A stretch of DNA of 64,000 nt from Polytrichum commune (GCA_950295325.1 OX485806.1:25668001-25732000); one strand, 5' to 3'; positions 45,722 to 57,131 are shown, counted from the stretch's first letter. The notes: a model not told the origin generated them from the sequence alone. A program made the numbers and translations.

Positions 45722-46768
45722 GGGAAACTTACCAATCATTGAAGAGGAGTTTAGAGAATATACCTCACAATTAATAAAGACAAACAACATGTAACTGGTG
45801 GGCCTCAGAACCCCGCATGGACCTCGACCGATTCCCAGCCCAAACATCTCTCCCTGGATATACTTTGTATTGTACTCATTTCTTTGTCACCTGTTTTTGA
45901 CGATTGTCTTTTTGTTTGCATGAGCAAGTTACCCATCGTTTTAGAGGAGTTCAGAGAATATACCTCAAAATTAATAAAGAGAAACCGGAAGATGTCAACA
46001 TGTAACTGGTTGGCCTGAAAACCCCACATGGATCTCGACCAATTTACAGCCCAAACGTCTCTCCCTGGATATACTGTGTATTGTACTCATTTCTTTGTCA
46101 TCTGTTTTTGACGATCGTCTTTTTGTTTTCATGAGCAAGTTACCCATAGTTTTAGAGGAGTTCAGAGAATATACCTCAAAATTAATAAAGAGAAACCGGA
46201 AGATGTCAACATGTAACTGGTTGGCCTGAAAACCCCACATGGATCTCGACCGATTTACAGCCCAAACGTCTCTCCTTGGATATACTGTGTATTGTACTCA
46301 TTTCTTTGTCATCTGTTTTTGACGATCGTCTTTTTTTTTTCATGAGCAAGTTACCCATCGTTTTAGAGGAGTTCAGAGAATATTCCTCAAAATTAATAAA
46401 GAGAAACCGGAAGATGTCAACATGTAACTGGTTGGCCTGAGAACCCCACATGGATCTCGACCGATTTACAACCCAAACCTCTCTCCCCGGATATACTGTG
46501 TATTGTACTCATTTCTTTGTCATCTATTTTTGACGATCGTCTTTTTTTTTTCATGAGCAAGTTACCCATTGTTTTAGAGGAGTTCAGAGAACATACCTCA
46601 AAATTAATAAAGAGAAACCGGAAGATGTCAACATGAAACTGGTTGGCCTGGGAACCCCACATGGATCTCGACCGATTCCCAGCCCAAACGTCTCTCCCCG
46701 GATAATATACTGTGTATTGTACTCGTTTCTTCGTCATTTGTTTTTGATGATCATCCTCGTGTTTTAAT
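45722..46768. repeat. 211-bp satellite-like array, five tandem copies
   Basis: Unit starts (GAGCAAGTTACCCAT) fall at 45922, 46133, 46344 and 46555, exactly 211 bp apart. The last unit ends at 46768 (214 bp, carrying an extra ATA), and a first, 11-bp-shorter unit begins at 45722. Units are nearly identical except for small changes such as T/G in poly-T. Each contains the family D arm (TTTTAGAGGAGTTCAGAGAA, TACCTCAAAATTAATAAAGA), CATGTAACTGGTTGGCCTG and TCTCTCCCTGGATATACT. Short minus-strand frames repeat through the array, but 211 is not a multiple of three, so they shift frame and are not a protein repeat. Confidence 0.95.
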
Positions 46769-47654
46769 GAGCAAGTTTTGTGTGAGGTTTCTTTTCAGTG
46801 GCTACCAACCAGTTCGAGTCACATGGTAAAAGTCGACAGTGCCAGCTGCTTGCTGCAGTTGTCACTTGTCGTTTTGAGGGGCCGGCTGTGAGCTCTATGG
46901 CGGTGCTTTCAGATTAATTTAAAGGTCTGTGGGTGTAGTGTACGTTCTTTGGGATTGTTTTTTTCATGTTTTCCAACTTCTACCAATTAGGTTTTCACAA
47001 CGAAAACTTGTGTTGAAAAAAATCTACGATGACACATCAACAAGAACCGGATTGAGAATCGAACCAACCCTGATATGGTTATCATAATATACGTTACTTG
47101 GTCTAGGGGTTAAAGTTCCATTTCTAAAAGGATAATGCTCCCCCTAGGCTGGTACACGACTAGCTTTTATATTAGGTACGATTTTTGTAGCAGGCTAGTT
47201 GCTACTGCACATCTCACTGAGTCGGTTGTTGGGTCGACATAGAAGGTTGTCAAGCAAGCCGGTTGATTGGCAAGTTGGTTGGTTGGCCACACACATAAAA
47301 TTAAACAAGCTAATATTTTGAATAGTTCATCACACATGTCTGTCATTTTGTGTCCACCCTTGGATAGTGAATGATACTCAAGCTGACTATTGATTTTGCA
47401 AGGGTGGACCAAAATAAGAGAAGAATTCATTCTTGCTTTATTTTTGTTACTAGGGGAGTGACACCCTAGTGTTTAAGTAATGTTGTGATGGTGATTGGAA
47501 ATTCATGTTTGTTGATTCCTTGATTAAATACACATGTCCTCTCAATCGTGTTCACTATTGAGTGTGCCAAAGGACTTGATAAAATTTGAAGATGTAGTCC
47601 AATCTCTTTCAAACATGTGTTTCTATGGTGTTTGTTGTGTGAAGACTCACCTAA
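46769..47654. other. Mixed repeat remnants, no gene
   Basis: Fragments related to the 30445-31510 duplication recur here: CTTCTACCAATTAGGTTTTC near 46978 and TGTTTGTTGATTCCTTGATT near 47507, then TTGAGTGTGCCAAAGGA. No supported coding region. Confidence 0.5.
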
Positions 47655-48033
47655 CTGCACTAAATATGATATTTAGTGTCACCAATTCTGATTGTCTTGC
47701 TCCATGCTAATTGTAAACCATGATGTAGTGTCACCAACACTAAATGTTAGCTCAACATTATTTGTCATTCCTTATAATTTTTTGGGGGAATTATAGATTT
47801 ACAGTGTTGCAATTACTATCACTTACCAAGTGATTTTCATCCAAATTTCAATCACCCATGACAATATTTCATCACATGTTGCTGACACGAGAAGGTAGGG
47901 GTTTTGGCCAATGGATGACCTCATCCATCATCCCTGGCAGTATTTTTTCACTTATTCATTAAAAAGTGTCATTTGAAAAGTTACCATAGTGACATAAAAT
48001 ACCCTATGACACTACATATCATATTTAGTGTAG
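47655..48033. mobile_element. Family B relative, ~379 bp, reverse copy of 41098-41487
   Basis: The left end CTGCACTAAATATGATATTT and the right end ..CATATCATATTTAGTGTAG form about a 28-bp imperfect inverted repeat. Internal matches to 41098-41487 are in inverse orientation (TTGCAATTACTATCACTTAC). Family A-like sequence follows directly from about 48035 (CAATCAAATATAGGGGTCCG). Confidence 0.75.
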
Positions 48034-50925
48034 ATATCAATCAAATATAGGGGTCCGATAAAGAAAAGTAGCCCAATGAACCCTCATGCGGTTAAGTGGT
48101 CTATGGCTAGGTGAGGATCAAAGAACAAACATCATAAAGACACATGTTCATAAGAGATTGGACTATGTCCTCAAATTTAAATGATTACTCCACACTCAAG
48201 AATGAACTTCACAATGGGGAGGATCTATGTAATTTCAATTTTCATGAATCAACAAACATACACTTCCGATAATCATAGCTAATTCAAGGCATGATTAATT
48301 TCTATCTAGTTTGTTAATGTCTTATCATAGATAAATTGCTAATACAACACAAGTTTGAAGACGTGTGTTCGATCCATAGATGATGGTAAACAACAAAATT
48401 CAAACAAATAACACCAACATATCTTATGATAAGGCTTGTAGTTTACAAAGCCACTAAATAATAAATGTATCACAATGAGATTGCATTGTGTGTTGAAAAC
48501 ATAGACATTGCATCTACTCAGTATTTTATACAACCATGCTCTATGTGATTTCATAAGGAGAACGAGAATCTTTTGCTTCTCATGTCCAATTTTGAAACAT
48601 GAATTAGCAATCATTCTCCATGAGTCATAATGGTTCGTTAATTGGATGCAACAAATCCATGAGCCAATTTAATAGTTAGAAGCATGTCTGTGGAAGTGGA
48701 ATTGCCCACAATAGAGCTACATACCTTAATGACGGACATCTCCAATAAGAAGGGTATTAGACTTTGTCAATGTTGGCAACGATTTGGACATAATCTTGCC
48801 ACAATGTGTTGGATGAATACTTCCATGTGGACTAAGGGGGGGGGGGGGGGGGAGGGCTCTACCCATCCATATGTTTGTTTATCTAGATCTGCCTAGGAAT
48901 ATATGAAAGATTTGAGATGAATGAATTATTCAACAAAGGATCATTGTTTTCCAACCCCTTCTCAACACATATGATGATCATTGATGACAATGTGTGTGCT
49001 ATGTGCATGTATGCATGCATTGTGTGTGCGTTGGGGGGGGGGGGATGCTTGATTTATATATCGACAAAAGTGTGACCATGAGAATTGGCATTATGTGATG
49101 CACATAGGATGCACATTGATCACAACAATGTTGCCACATGACATATGAACAAGACAAAAAAATATATTGATTGGTTTTTGTAATAAGTCTTTTTCTTGAA
49201 CACAATATAAATATTATGACAAATGATTTAGTGTGATGCACACTGATCACAATGGTGATGCCACATGACACACACAAATAACATCCATTTCAACATTTGA
49301 CTTCACAAGGTACACCTATTTTGAACATTTTAAAACATTTTGTGTGATACACATCACTATTTTGCAAGCAAAGTTGAATCTACAATTATTGTGGTCCACA
49401 TTGATTCTCAAATGTGGATGGTTAGAGTTAGTGTGATCTGCACTATTTGAAATAAATGGTGTAGTAATGGCGCACTACATTTTTAGATTGTTAACTTTGA
49501 ACTGAAACCGGTAATTAGGTAGGTCTATAAAGTTGAGTGGAAAGGAGATTGAAATCGGTTAGCCTTTGATTGATTTCCTTGGTGTACATGTGATTGAATG
49601 GTTTCAAATCAAGAAGTACAATTTAACTTACACACAATTGTGTTTGTGGTGGATTGATGGATGCTTTGAGGGCACCCTTTGCCCTACCAAAAGGACAACC
49701 ACTGTTGGCTGGCTCAACCTTGAAATAAGACCCCCAACTACTAGACAAAGATGTTGTGCAAAAGTCGACTTCGTTGGAAATTGAAAATTCCACTCAATAG
49801 TTGTCTATCAAGATGTTTTTACAATCATATACACCATGTCCAATGTGCCCATTATGGTTTCCATAGTTCTAAGCAATGTATTTGATTAATTCAAGTGCAA
49901 TTTGTAGAGACTAATGTATGCAAGCTTGATTCAATCACTTGTCTTAAACTTACTACATCTTTATTTGAGTGGTTAGGTGTGCATCTAAGAACATACACCA
50001 AAAACACATGTTTTCAAACGAGATTGGACTACATGCTTAGAATTTGTGAGCCGATCTAAGGCTTAATGGTTAGCATGATTGGGGGAAATATTCAATCCAT
50101 GAATTCTAAGCCAAATTTTGACCAAAATTTGTCCTAAACCACATGCCCCACTTTGCATTTATTCAAAGGGTAATAAGTGAGTACGAGGGATAATCTAAGC
50201 TTCTAACGGTACAAATATGAGTATGTCCACTTTGGGAGTGGCCTTAATTACAAACTTTGAACCATCCATGTGTGATTATTGTTTATAGAAAATAGTGTAT
50301 CTTATAACAGAGGTATGGTCAACCAACATATTTGAAAAAAATGTGAACCTTGCATTTTTTGATGAAATGCGTGACATGATGAGATTCAATTTGAGTGAGA
50401 CTTTGTGCATCACCCTACCAATTTCATCGTGGAACTTTGAGGCGAGATATTTTTGATTGTTGGCTCAAACGTGAGGTTTTGTAATGCCCGTGCCCCCATT
50501 CTTGCCACACAACTTATGTCACAATGATCAAGTGAAGACATCAATGAGAGGTGTGTGCAACAAAATAATAACGAAATTGTTTGGAAGTATTCACAACATT
50601 TGGGATACATCATAGCATGCTCTTTAACTATGATAGAATGCATCATATTGTACTTTTAGAATTGCCTCGAGGGCTCAACTCGGAGGACACCCGTCCCGAG
50701 CACTTTAAAAGATCCCCTTGGCCTGAGCCTTTTGTCCTTGGAAATCCCCCCAAAATTGGTGCCCTATGTTCCCCACATCGTTCCCCAATCTTGGTTTTAA
50801 GAAGCAGCCCAAACCTTAATCATGGCCTATCAAGATAACATACACAAAAAAAAAAGTGGTCCCTTGAGTCACTAAGAAGTTTAGGAGCTAACAAGAAAGG
50901 AAATCTTCACTAAATTACACCCTAA
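48034..50925. other. Repeat-rich intergenic DNA with poly-G runs
   Basis: Contains reverse family A pieces (about 48035-48190 and 49960-50090), poly-G runs at 48837-48852 and 49034-49043, and a short direct repeat (GATCACAA..TG.TGCCACATGACA) at about 49117 and 49239. No supported gene. Confidence 0.5.
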
Positions 50926-50930
50926 TCTCC

Positions 50931-51279
50931 GTAATATCATGCTTGTGGCAACCAAAGTGTACGTGATATTAAGGAGTTTTTTTAGTGCTAACATGGATGC
51001 GTGATAAAAGAGAATTAGTGTAGTATGTGACATTATGGAATAAATTAAAGTTAAAATTACAAAGATGATTACAATGATGACAATGTGATGCGTGCAAGCC
51101 TGTGGTTTCAAAATTGAAGTCTTTGGTGGTTTACTTTAATGTCAAAACCTATGATATGTGAGAGGGAAAAATGATAACAAGGAATGAGATTTAAACTAAG
51201 AACATTTGTTCCCTAGGGTTTTGGGATGTAAGTGAGGGAGTGGCATTAAGAAGGTTGATAGTACGGAGTTTAGAATGTA
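50931..51279 (+). repeat. ~350-bp dispersed direct repeat, copy 1
   Basis: Matches 53824-54176 in the same orientation: CTTGTGGCAACCAAAGTG, GTGATATTAAG, ACATGGATG[CT]GTG, ATGATGACAATGTGATGCGT, TTTTAATGTCAAAA, then CCCTAGGGTTTTGGGAT and GGTTGATA. The 2.5 kb between copies has no retroelement coding, so an LTR pair is not supported. A family A piece abuts on the right (51290-51420). Confidence 0.75.
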
Positions 51280-52834
51280 GTTAATTTGGTTTAGATAAAT
51301 CATACGAGCTCCGAAAAACATGAGGGAATCAACTATGGACATGACGTAGATTTGCTAATCATCTCGCACTAATTCACGTTTCATGACCTATGAGAAGCAG
51401 GTGTAGGGCAAAAAATGTCCTGCTTACTTTGCATTGCAACAATGTAGAATTAATACTTAGGATATTATCATAGAATGTCCTCAACCCGTCCTCATGGTCT
51501 TTATCAATTATCCATGAGTATGTAATTGAAGATCAACATGCCTAGTTCAATCATTCTTCTTATATGGACCACACATGTCGTTGCTTGGTGACTCTGCAAC
51601 TATGAACATGAAATGAACATTTAGAATGCTATCCATAAGGACATGGCACGTGACGTTATGAAGCAGCTAGATGATGGTCTCTTCCCAAAGAACAAGGCTA
51701 TAATTAAAGATCTCTAGATTTGTAGCTGCATGTTGAAAACTTCACAGGATGCAGTTTGAGTGCTCCCCATAAAATAGGAAATCCTGGAATTGAAGTAGAA
51801 TGATGCTCGTCTGATACATGGTCCCACATACTGCAACCAAGGAGTTGAGTAATGTGATGGATTGATGAGTAGTACAAAGCTTGTAGTTTGAATGGGGTAA
51901 AGTCAACAACATGGACCCCCTTTACCACTATCTATTGGGGGTCCCCCTGCATGACACCAGAAGTCATTGACTATCAAGACTTCAACGATACAATAAGGTG
52001 ATTCTTGCTTTTAACTTTGCAGAATTTCCACATATCATTCTAAAACTTCCATTGGTGGACACCCACTAATATCCAACTTAAATAGACCCTAGAATGGGAG
52101 GGCCAAGTGATCACATAAGAGGATAATCTCCACTTTGACCTCCAATACAATTTCCATCGTGACATAGATCGGATTTACCCAATGGCCAATACATAATGTA
52201 ATTTGTATCAAATTGAATTTATGCATAGTGATGTATATAAAAAAAATGAAAAATAGAATTTTTAAACAATATCTTGGGATCATATATGACATTTTTCAAT
52301 GAGGCGGATGCACTTATTAAATGTGTGAGTTGACGGGTGGTTTGATCTCAAGAAACTTTACATAGACAACATAATCTCTTCCTAATGGAAATTACGAGGA
52401 CTTGAGTGAACAAGCACTACTAGAGGCTCCCTTGCCAATGAGGAGGTTCAATTATCTTTTAAGCTCACAATCCTCAAATTCTCAACCACTCTAAATCTGG
52501 CGAGAAATGATGGAAAATGGAGAACACGAATAATTAAATAAAATTAAAAAATAAATACAAAAACAAATGATAGGAGCGATTTTAAAGGTCCACCTAGCCA
52601 CCGCCTTCCATATTCTAACTCTCTTCTCAATGACAATCATAAGGACATGTTTTGACAAGCTCACAAATCTTTGTGAGAAGTCTTAATTCCTCAAGCTCAC
52701 AAATCTTCGTGTTCTCAACCTCTCTAAATCTAGTGGGCAACATAATATGATGATTATGTTGTGTGGGACTATGGGAATTGAATGGAAAGTTGGAATTGTC
52801 GATGAATGTTATCTTGGAGATACCCATGTCCATA
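51280..52834. other. Intergenic DNA, no supported gene
   Basis: A family A fragment (AGGAGTT-less; GCTAATCATCTCGCACTAAT, GAAGCAGGTGTAGGGC) lies at 51290-51420. After that only short frames under 80 codons, without domains. Confidence 0.5.
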
Positions 52835-53555
52835 GAGCAATGGGGTTACAACTTGCCACACAAAACTTGAGCTCAAGCTCAAGCTTGCCAGTTTGGTGGA
52901 CTAAAGTAAAAAAGACTTTGAATCCTTCCATACACCTAACATGGTGGAATTTTGTCTCAAGATTGGTCTCCACTTTTGTGGATTGGTTTTTGAGTTCAAT
53001 TTAAAATAAGAAGAAACCAAGCTCCACCTTTTTGGCTTTGTCCTGTAGGACAAAGACTATGCATCAACTTCTTCGTTTCAAGAGTAAATTTCCTAACCAC
53101 TTTGCGTTCACACTTGAACGTCACTTGTTCTTGTTGATTTTGGTTCAGTTTATTTAATGTGGATGCTAACTAACTAACTAACTAACTATATATGTATGTA
53201 TGTATATATAATTGCTCCCTAAAATGCATTGAAAGAAATCTAGTTAACTATTTCGACAATTCTTGATTATTTATTTAAAAGATTTCGGGTGATAAATGAG
53301 TAGCTTCAATCCTTGACTCGCATTTGAGAAGAAGATGCACAAAATCCAAGAAAATTTTGGTATAGTAAATAGCCATGAATTGGCATGAGCAAAGTGGACA
53401 ACTACAATTGTAGTCTTTCATAGTAAGGGATAAAGCCTCACGGTTCTACCGTTTTCTTGTTTAGTAGGCATACATAAAGACTCCTATTCCTTCACCTCAA
53501 CCACCAAGCTTGCAAGCTTGAGCTCGAGCTTTGTGTGGGTGGCCCAATAGTTGAT
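52835..53555. mobile_element. Possible ~720-bp element with inverted ends
   Basis: CACACAAAACTTGAGCTCAA..GCTTGCCAGTTTGGTGG at 52858-52901 is approximately inverse to CCACCAAGCTTGCAAGCTTG..AGCTTTGTGTGGGTGG at 53500-53542. The similarity seems to extend a further 30 bp inward. The interior has a TAAC/TATG microsatellite (53166-53212) and no coding region. The family is unknown. Confidence 0.45.
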
Positions 53556-53823
53556 AGGGTGCCCACACTTACTAGTGCTAGTGAACACTTCAACTCCGTT
53601 CATTAGCCTCAATAAGTGTGAGCAAATACTCAAATATTTATAACTAGTAAAGCAATTCAATCCACTATTAGTATAATACCTTCATTACATCTAGTGGCCG
53701 CTAGCCATATGGTATTGGAAAGTGGTCCATGCTAGCAGAGCTGTCCACTGCCCCCCCCCCCCCATACACACATGCGCACACACTTGTAAGTGTGGGCACA
53801 CTATGAAATAGACTCTAAACCTT

Positions 53824-54176
53824 GTATTATCACGCTTGTGGCAACCAAAGTGCATGTGATATTAAGCAATTTTGTAGTGTTAACTTAACATGGATGTGTG
53901 GTACAAGAGAATTATTATAGCATGTGACAATATGGAATAACACAAAGTCAACATTCCAATAATGACAATAATTATAATGATGACAATGTGATGCGTGCGA
54001 GCATGTGGTATGAATTCTTTGGCAATTTATTTTAATGTCAAAATTTGTGATGTATGGGAGGGAAACGTGACAACAAGGAGTGAGATCTGAACTAAGAACG
54101 TCCTTTCCCTAGGGTTTTGGGATACAAGGGGAGGAGTGACATTAAGGGGGTTGATATTCCGGAGTGTAGAGTGTAT
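53824..54176 (+). repeat. ~350-bp dispersed direct repeat, copy 2
   Basis: Second copy of the repeat at 50931-51279, ending immediately before the GC-richer island at 54230. It is preceded by a C-rich run at 53750-53763. Confidence 0.75.
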
Positions 54177-54229
54177 GGTGTTATTAAAGAAGGCGAAATG
54201 GGGGAAACACAAATGACGTATGAAGGGAT

Positions 54230-55110
54230 GCGAAGGACCACCCGGCGTTTCGGAGGGCGACCCTTCCGCCGCCTTCCGGACACTGACTTTTACTCCTCCT
54301 CGGCGAGCGCACATTCCTCTTGAGCCGCTTCGCTGCATGTAAGCTCACGGCATCTCATCCTGACCCCCGCACGCTCCCCGGTCCGCAACCATCGCAACTG
54401 CCGCTGCTAATCCATCGCCACCTCACATTCACCAACTCCCGGACACCCATCCATATTCCCATCCATCACGAGAGCATGGCGCATGCTGCTAACTGCTGTC
54501 TGCATAGTGCAAGTCTAACTTACACGTGATAAGAATCCGATTGCCTGACGGGCTGTGTGACGGGCCCTCGCCAGAATTTGTAGCCACAAGCGCAGGATCC
54601 GGAGCTTCATCTCAGCTTGAGTTGCCAAGTGCGGAGATTTGGGTGGTGGGTTTGCAGGTCTGGAGGTTTTCGGCCCGCTTTCGGTGGAGTTCCCTGCGGT
54701 AACAGCACTGGAGTTGGATGAGTAGATGATGAGCGACTGGTTGACGGGCGCTGACGGGTTGGATTGTTGCCAGGGGCGCGGGATCCGAATTTCCGTGTCG
54801 ATGTGAGAGTTTTGTTTTAGGAATTCTGGAAAGGCAGTCGTAGCACGCCTCTCTGATGCATGCTGAGAGGTCACCGGGGGACGCGAAGTGGATAGGCTGG
54901 AGAAGTATTACGGCATGGGAAGAATGTCTGCAGATCAGATCTAGCAGGTGCAGGATTCGGAGTGAATCCGGTGTAAGCTGTGGAGAGAGGTTTGGTGGAT
55001 TTTCTGTAGGAAGAATTAGAGTGACTCACTGGGATTAGAAACTTGCACGAAGTTGAAAGAGTTTGGGAAATCTTAGGGGTTTGACGGGTTATGGTAGCGT
55101 GTTGGATGCG
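54230..55110 (-). other. GC-richer island, possible minus-strand transcription unit, coding status unclear
   Basis: This block contrasts sharply with the AT-rich flanks. On the minus strand two overlapping frames stay open for well over 100 codons each (one ends at 54515; the other runs from just after the TATA box to about 54610), but neither contains a usable ATG near its start. A minus-strand TATAAATA lies directly upstream. It could be a non-coding RNA, a gene whose start codon is in an unseen exon, or a gene remnant. I recognise no domain. Confidence 0.35.
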
Positions 55111-55117
55111 ACGTCCC

Positions 55118-55125
55118 TATTTATA
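55118..55125 (-). promoter_or_regulatory. Minus-strand TATA box (TATAAATA)
   Basis: TATAAATAGGGACGTCGC on the minus strand is a near-ideal plant TATA context, pointing into the GC-rich island. A second TATAAATA, also on the minus strand, lies at 55536-55543. Transcription start would be expected about 30 bp downstream of each. Confidence 0.45.
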
Positions 55126-55877
55126 TGCCTGCTGGTAAGCGGGCACGCTTTCGTGTACACTTCTTCTTCAAGGAGTTGTTGAACCAGCTGTGAGGTGACC
55201 TCTGGAGGAAGGAAGGAATCGCTCGCTCACTCACTCACTCACTCACTCACACGCCTGTACATAACATCAAAGCTGTGTCCTCCAACATAAAATAGACATC
55301 TTGACTGGGGCACAACAGGGCAGCCTCTTCTTGTTGTTACATGGTTTGCACGAGAATCGAAAGTCAGTTGCGAAAGTTTCTGTGAAGCTGGTGGTCTTTG
55401 ACGGTTCTGCGAAGTTTTCTATTTTTGGCAGTGTTGGAGCGGAGCTCCCTGCAGGTCGGTAAAAGTGCAGAACATATACTGCTCCCGACTCTTTGCTAAA
55501 GTCAATCAATTGCGTGGTTCCATACTCAGCGGACTTATTTATAGAGACTATTCATTTCTTGAATGAGTCGTTTGAAGTTCTCGTAGCTCCTTCCCTCCTT
55601 CTCACTACCCCTGGTCCGGCACCTATTTCTAAGAGGTGTTGTAATCTCGGTGCTTACGCGTTGCCCGTCGCCGTCTATTCCAGCAGCCGCGTCAAATTAA
55701 CCTTTAGATGTAATTCACAAATTTGTAACAGAAGCGTAATAGAATCTGATTCCAATCTGACAATCTATCTAGCCATGATTCCTCGAGGGCTTCTCGGAAG
55801 GCTCCCTACAATTGTGTACCAAAGTTAATTAGTAACTCCTCTCGGCACCACTGTGCAGGCCTTCCTTTCGTAGCGTA
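55126..55877. other. Intergenic DNA between the GC-rich island and the 300-aa gene
   Basis: Contains a (TCAC) run at about 55224-55251 and the second minus-strand TATA motif. Short frames on both strands lack ATG starts or domains. May hold divergent promoters for the minus-strand unit and the plus-strand gene at 56229. Confidence 0.4.
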
Positions 55878-56170
55878 TGCAAAGTTATGATCGCCGTTTC
55901 AAGTTATGCAGGCCGCAGATTTGAGTCTCTAGCATTGAAGGGCACGTATGTTCTGATATTCCACCGTAGTTTTCTTTCTACGGATATCTTGCTGATGCCT
56001 TGCTGCTGTTTATCAGAGAACTGCGGGCGTTCCGTAGCCTACTTATCCAAGGCTATGATCGCCGATTGATTAGATTGTCGCTGATGCAGGCCGCAGATTT
56101 GAGTCTCTAGCAGTGAAGGACACATTTGTTTTGGTACTCCATCATAGTTGTCTTCTTCCACGTATATCCT
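55878..56170. repeat. Two-copy tandem repeat in the leader of the 300-aa gene
   Basis: GCAGGCCGCAGATTTGAGTC with TCTAGCA and GAAGG.CAC occurs at about 55907 and 56086, each preceded by a TATGATCGCCG motif and followed by a CCA.C.TAGTT.TCTT tract. Period about 178 bp. Non-coding; probably promoter or 5' untranslated sequence. Confidence 0.75.
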
Positions 56171-56228
56171 TTCTGGTCTTTATTCGGTTCTCAACATTTT
56201 GAAAGGGAGTGTTCAAAGTTGTTGCAGT

Positions 56229-57131
56229 ATGGCGGCGAAGCACAGACGCCATAGCTCCGTGGACAGCTTAGGATGGATGTACACTAACCGCACCATCGAC
56301 GCTCCTCTTCCTCCACAGCGACCGAATTTCCTCGGCCGCTCAATCTCCACCCGTGTCTCCAGCTTCAGCCGTGAGTTTTTCCGCCAATCGAGCTCCGTTT
56401 CTCAGCACTTCAACCCTGGGGAGTACTTCACCGGATGCTTTCAAGGTCCTCGAAGCTCTGGCAAACCAGAATCCGTGTCTACACGCCAGCTCTTGGAATT
56501 AGACTCCGCAGGATCCTCCGGAGGTTCTTGGTTCCATAGCGGAACTGAACAACCAGGGCAGCCGCGCAGGCAAAAGTCCCTGTCTACTTCGATCTTGAGC
56601 AGTTTCGGTAGCATGAACTCCTGCGCGGGGGCAAACTGGAACCTGGAGATGCGAGCAGCGGAGCTTAACAGGAAAGCTGCAACTGACAAGAACCGCGTGA
56701 GGCAGGGCGGGCAGTGGGAGGTCGAAGGTGACATGTACATGAAACCTCCGGCGTGGAAACAGTTTATAAGGAAACTGAGGGCGCAGGCTAAGCGCCATGT
56801 CCATCCTGTGCCTGTGTTAACAAACTACGATGCCGAGAGTTATGAGAAGAATTTCGATAACGGCGGGATAGCGTTTGGATTGCCTTCCAGAATTGAGGAG
56901 GACGATGAGCTTGAGCTGGAGCTTGGAGTGCGAGAGAGGGCGCTTCATAACAAGCTCCTCACAAAACTCCATTCCCAGCGGTTTGATCCGGAGAGAACCA
57001 CCGGCCTTATGAAGAGCATCTCGGTGCCTGTTCCTCCGACCAAAGGGTTGAAGGCCAAGGAAGAAGTCATACCTATCTGGCAACGGCGATCCCGGCCTCC
57101 TATTAAACTCGAACTTACAAAATCACTGTAA
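56229..57131 (+). CDS. Plant-specific protein of unknown function, 300 aa
   Basis: Intronless gene. ATG 56229 (AGTATGGCGG) is preferred over an in-frame upstream extension because it begins MAAKHRRHSSVDSLGWMY and codon use turns GC-rich there. The N-terminal half is Ser/Arg/Gly-rich and probably disordered. The second half has a basic helix (PPAWKQFIRKLRAQAKRHV) followed by YDAESYEKNFDNGG and an acidic run (EEDDELELELGVR). A tryptophan-lysine basic helix followed by YD..SY..NFD resembles a set of uncharacterised land-plant proteins I recall; this is motif-level recognition only. There is no signal peptide or membrane segment, so it is probably cytosolic or nuclear. Function is unknown. Confidence 0.8.
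   Translation: MAAKHRRHSSVDSLGWMYTNRTIDAPLPPQRPNFLGRSISTRVSSFSREFFRQSSSVSQHFNPGEYFTGCFQGPRSSGKPESVSTRQLLELDSAGSSGGSWFHSGTEQPGQPRRQKSLSTSILSSFGSMNSCAGANWNLEMRAAELNRKAATDKNRVRQGGQWEVEGDMYMKPPAWKQFIRKLRAQAKRHVHPVPVLTNYDAESYEKNFDNGGIAFGLPSRIEEDDELELELGVRERALHNKLLTKLHSQRFDPERTTGLMKSISVPVPPTKGLKAKEEVIPIWQRRSRPPIKLELTKSL

Noticed and set aside
45805-46737. Repeated 74-106 aa minus-strand proteins
   Set aside because: Generated by the 211-bp tandem units; the period is not a multiple of three, so no continuous repeat protein exists.
48837-53763. Poly-G/C runs as telomere-like or G-quadruplex arrays
   Set aside because: Simple homopolymers of 10-19 bases without repeat structure; lengths may reflect sequencing error.
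50931-54176. LTR retrotransposon bounded by ~350-bp repeats
   Set aside because: No gag, protease, reverse transcriptase or integrase, no clear primer-binding site or TG..CA ends.
54515-54874. 119-codon minus-strand frame as a protein gene
   Set aside because: The apparent start is GTG; there is no in-frame ATG until near the C-terminus, and no domain. Kept only as part of the unclear GC-rich unit.
55267-55509. 80-codon cysteine-containing minus-strand frame behind a TATA motif
   Set aside because: Its start is TTG; the first real ATG downstream of the TATA opens a very short out-of-frame frame. No signal peptide.
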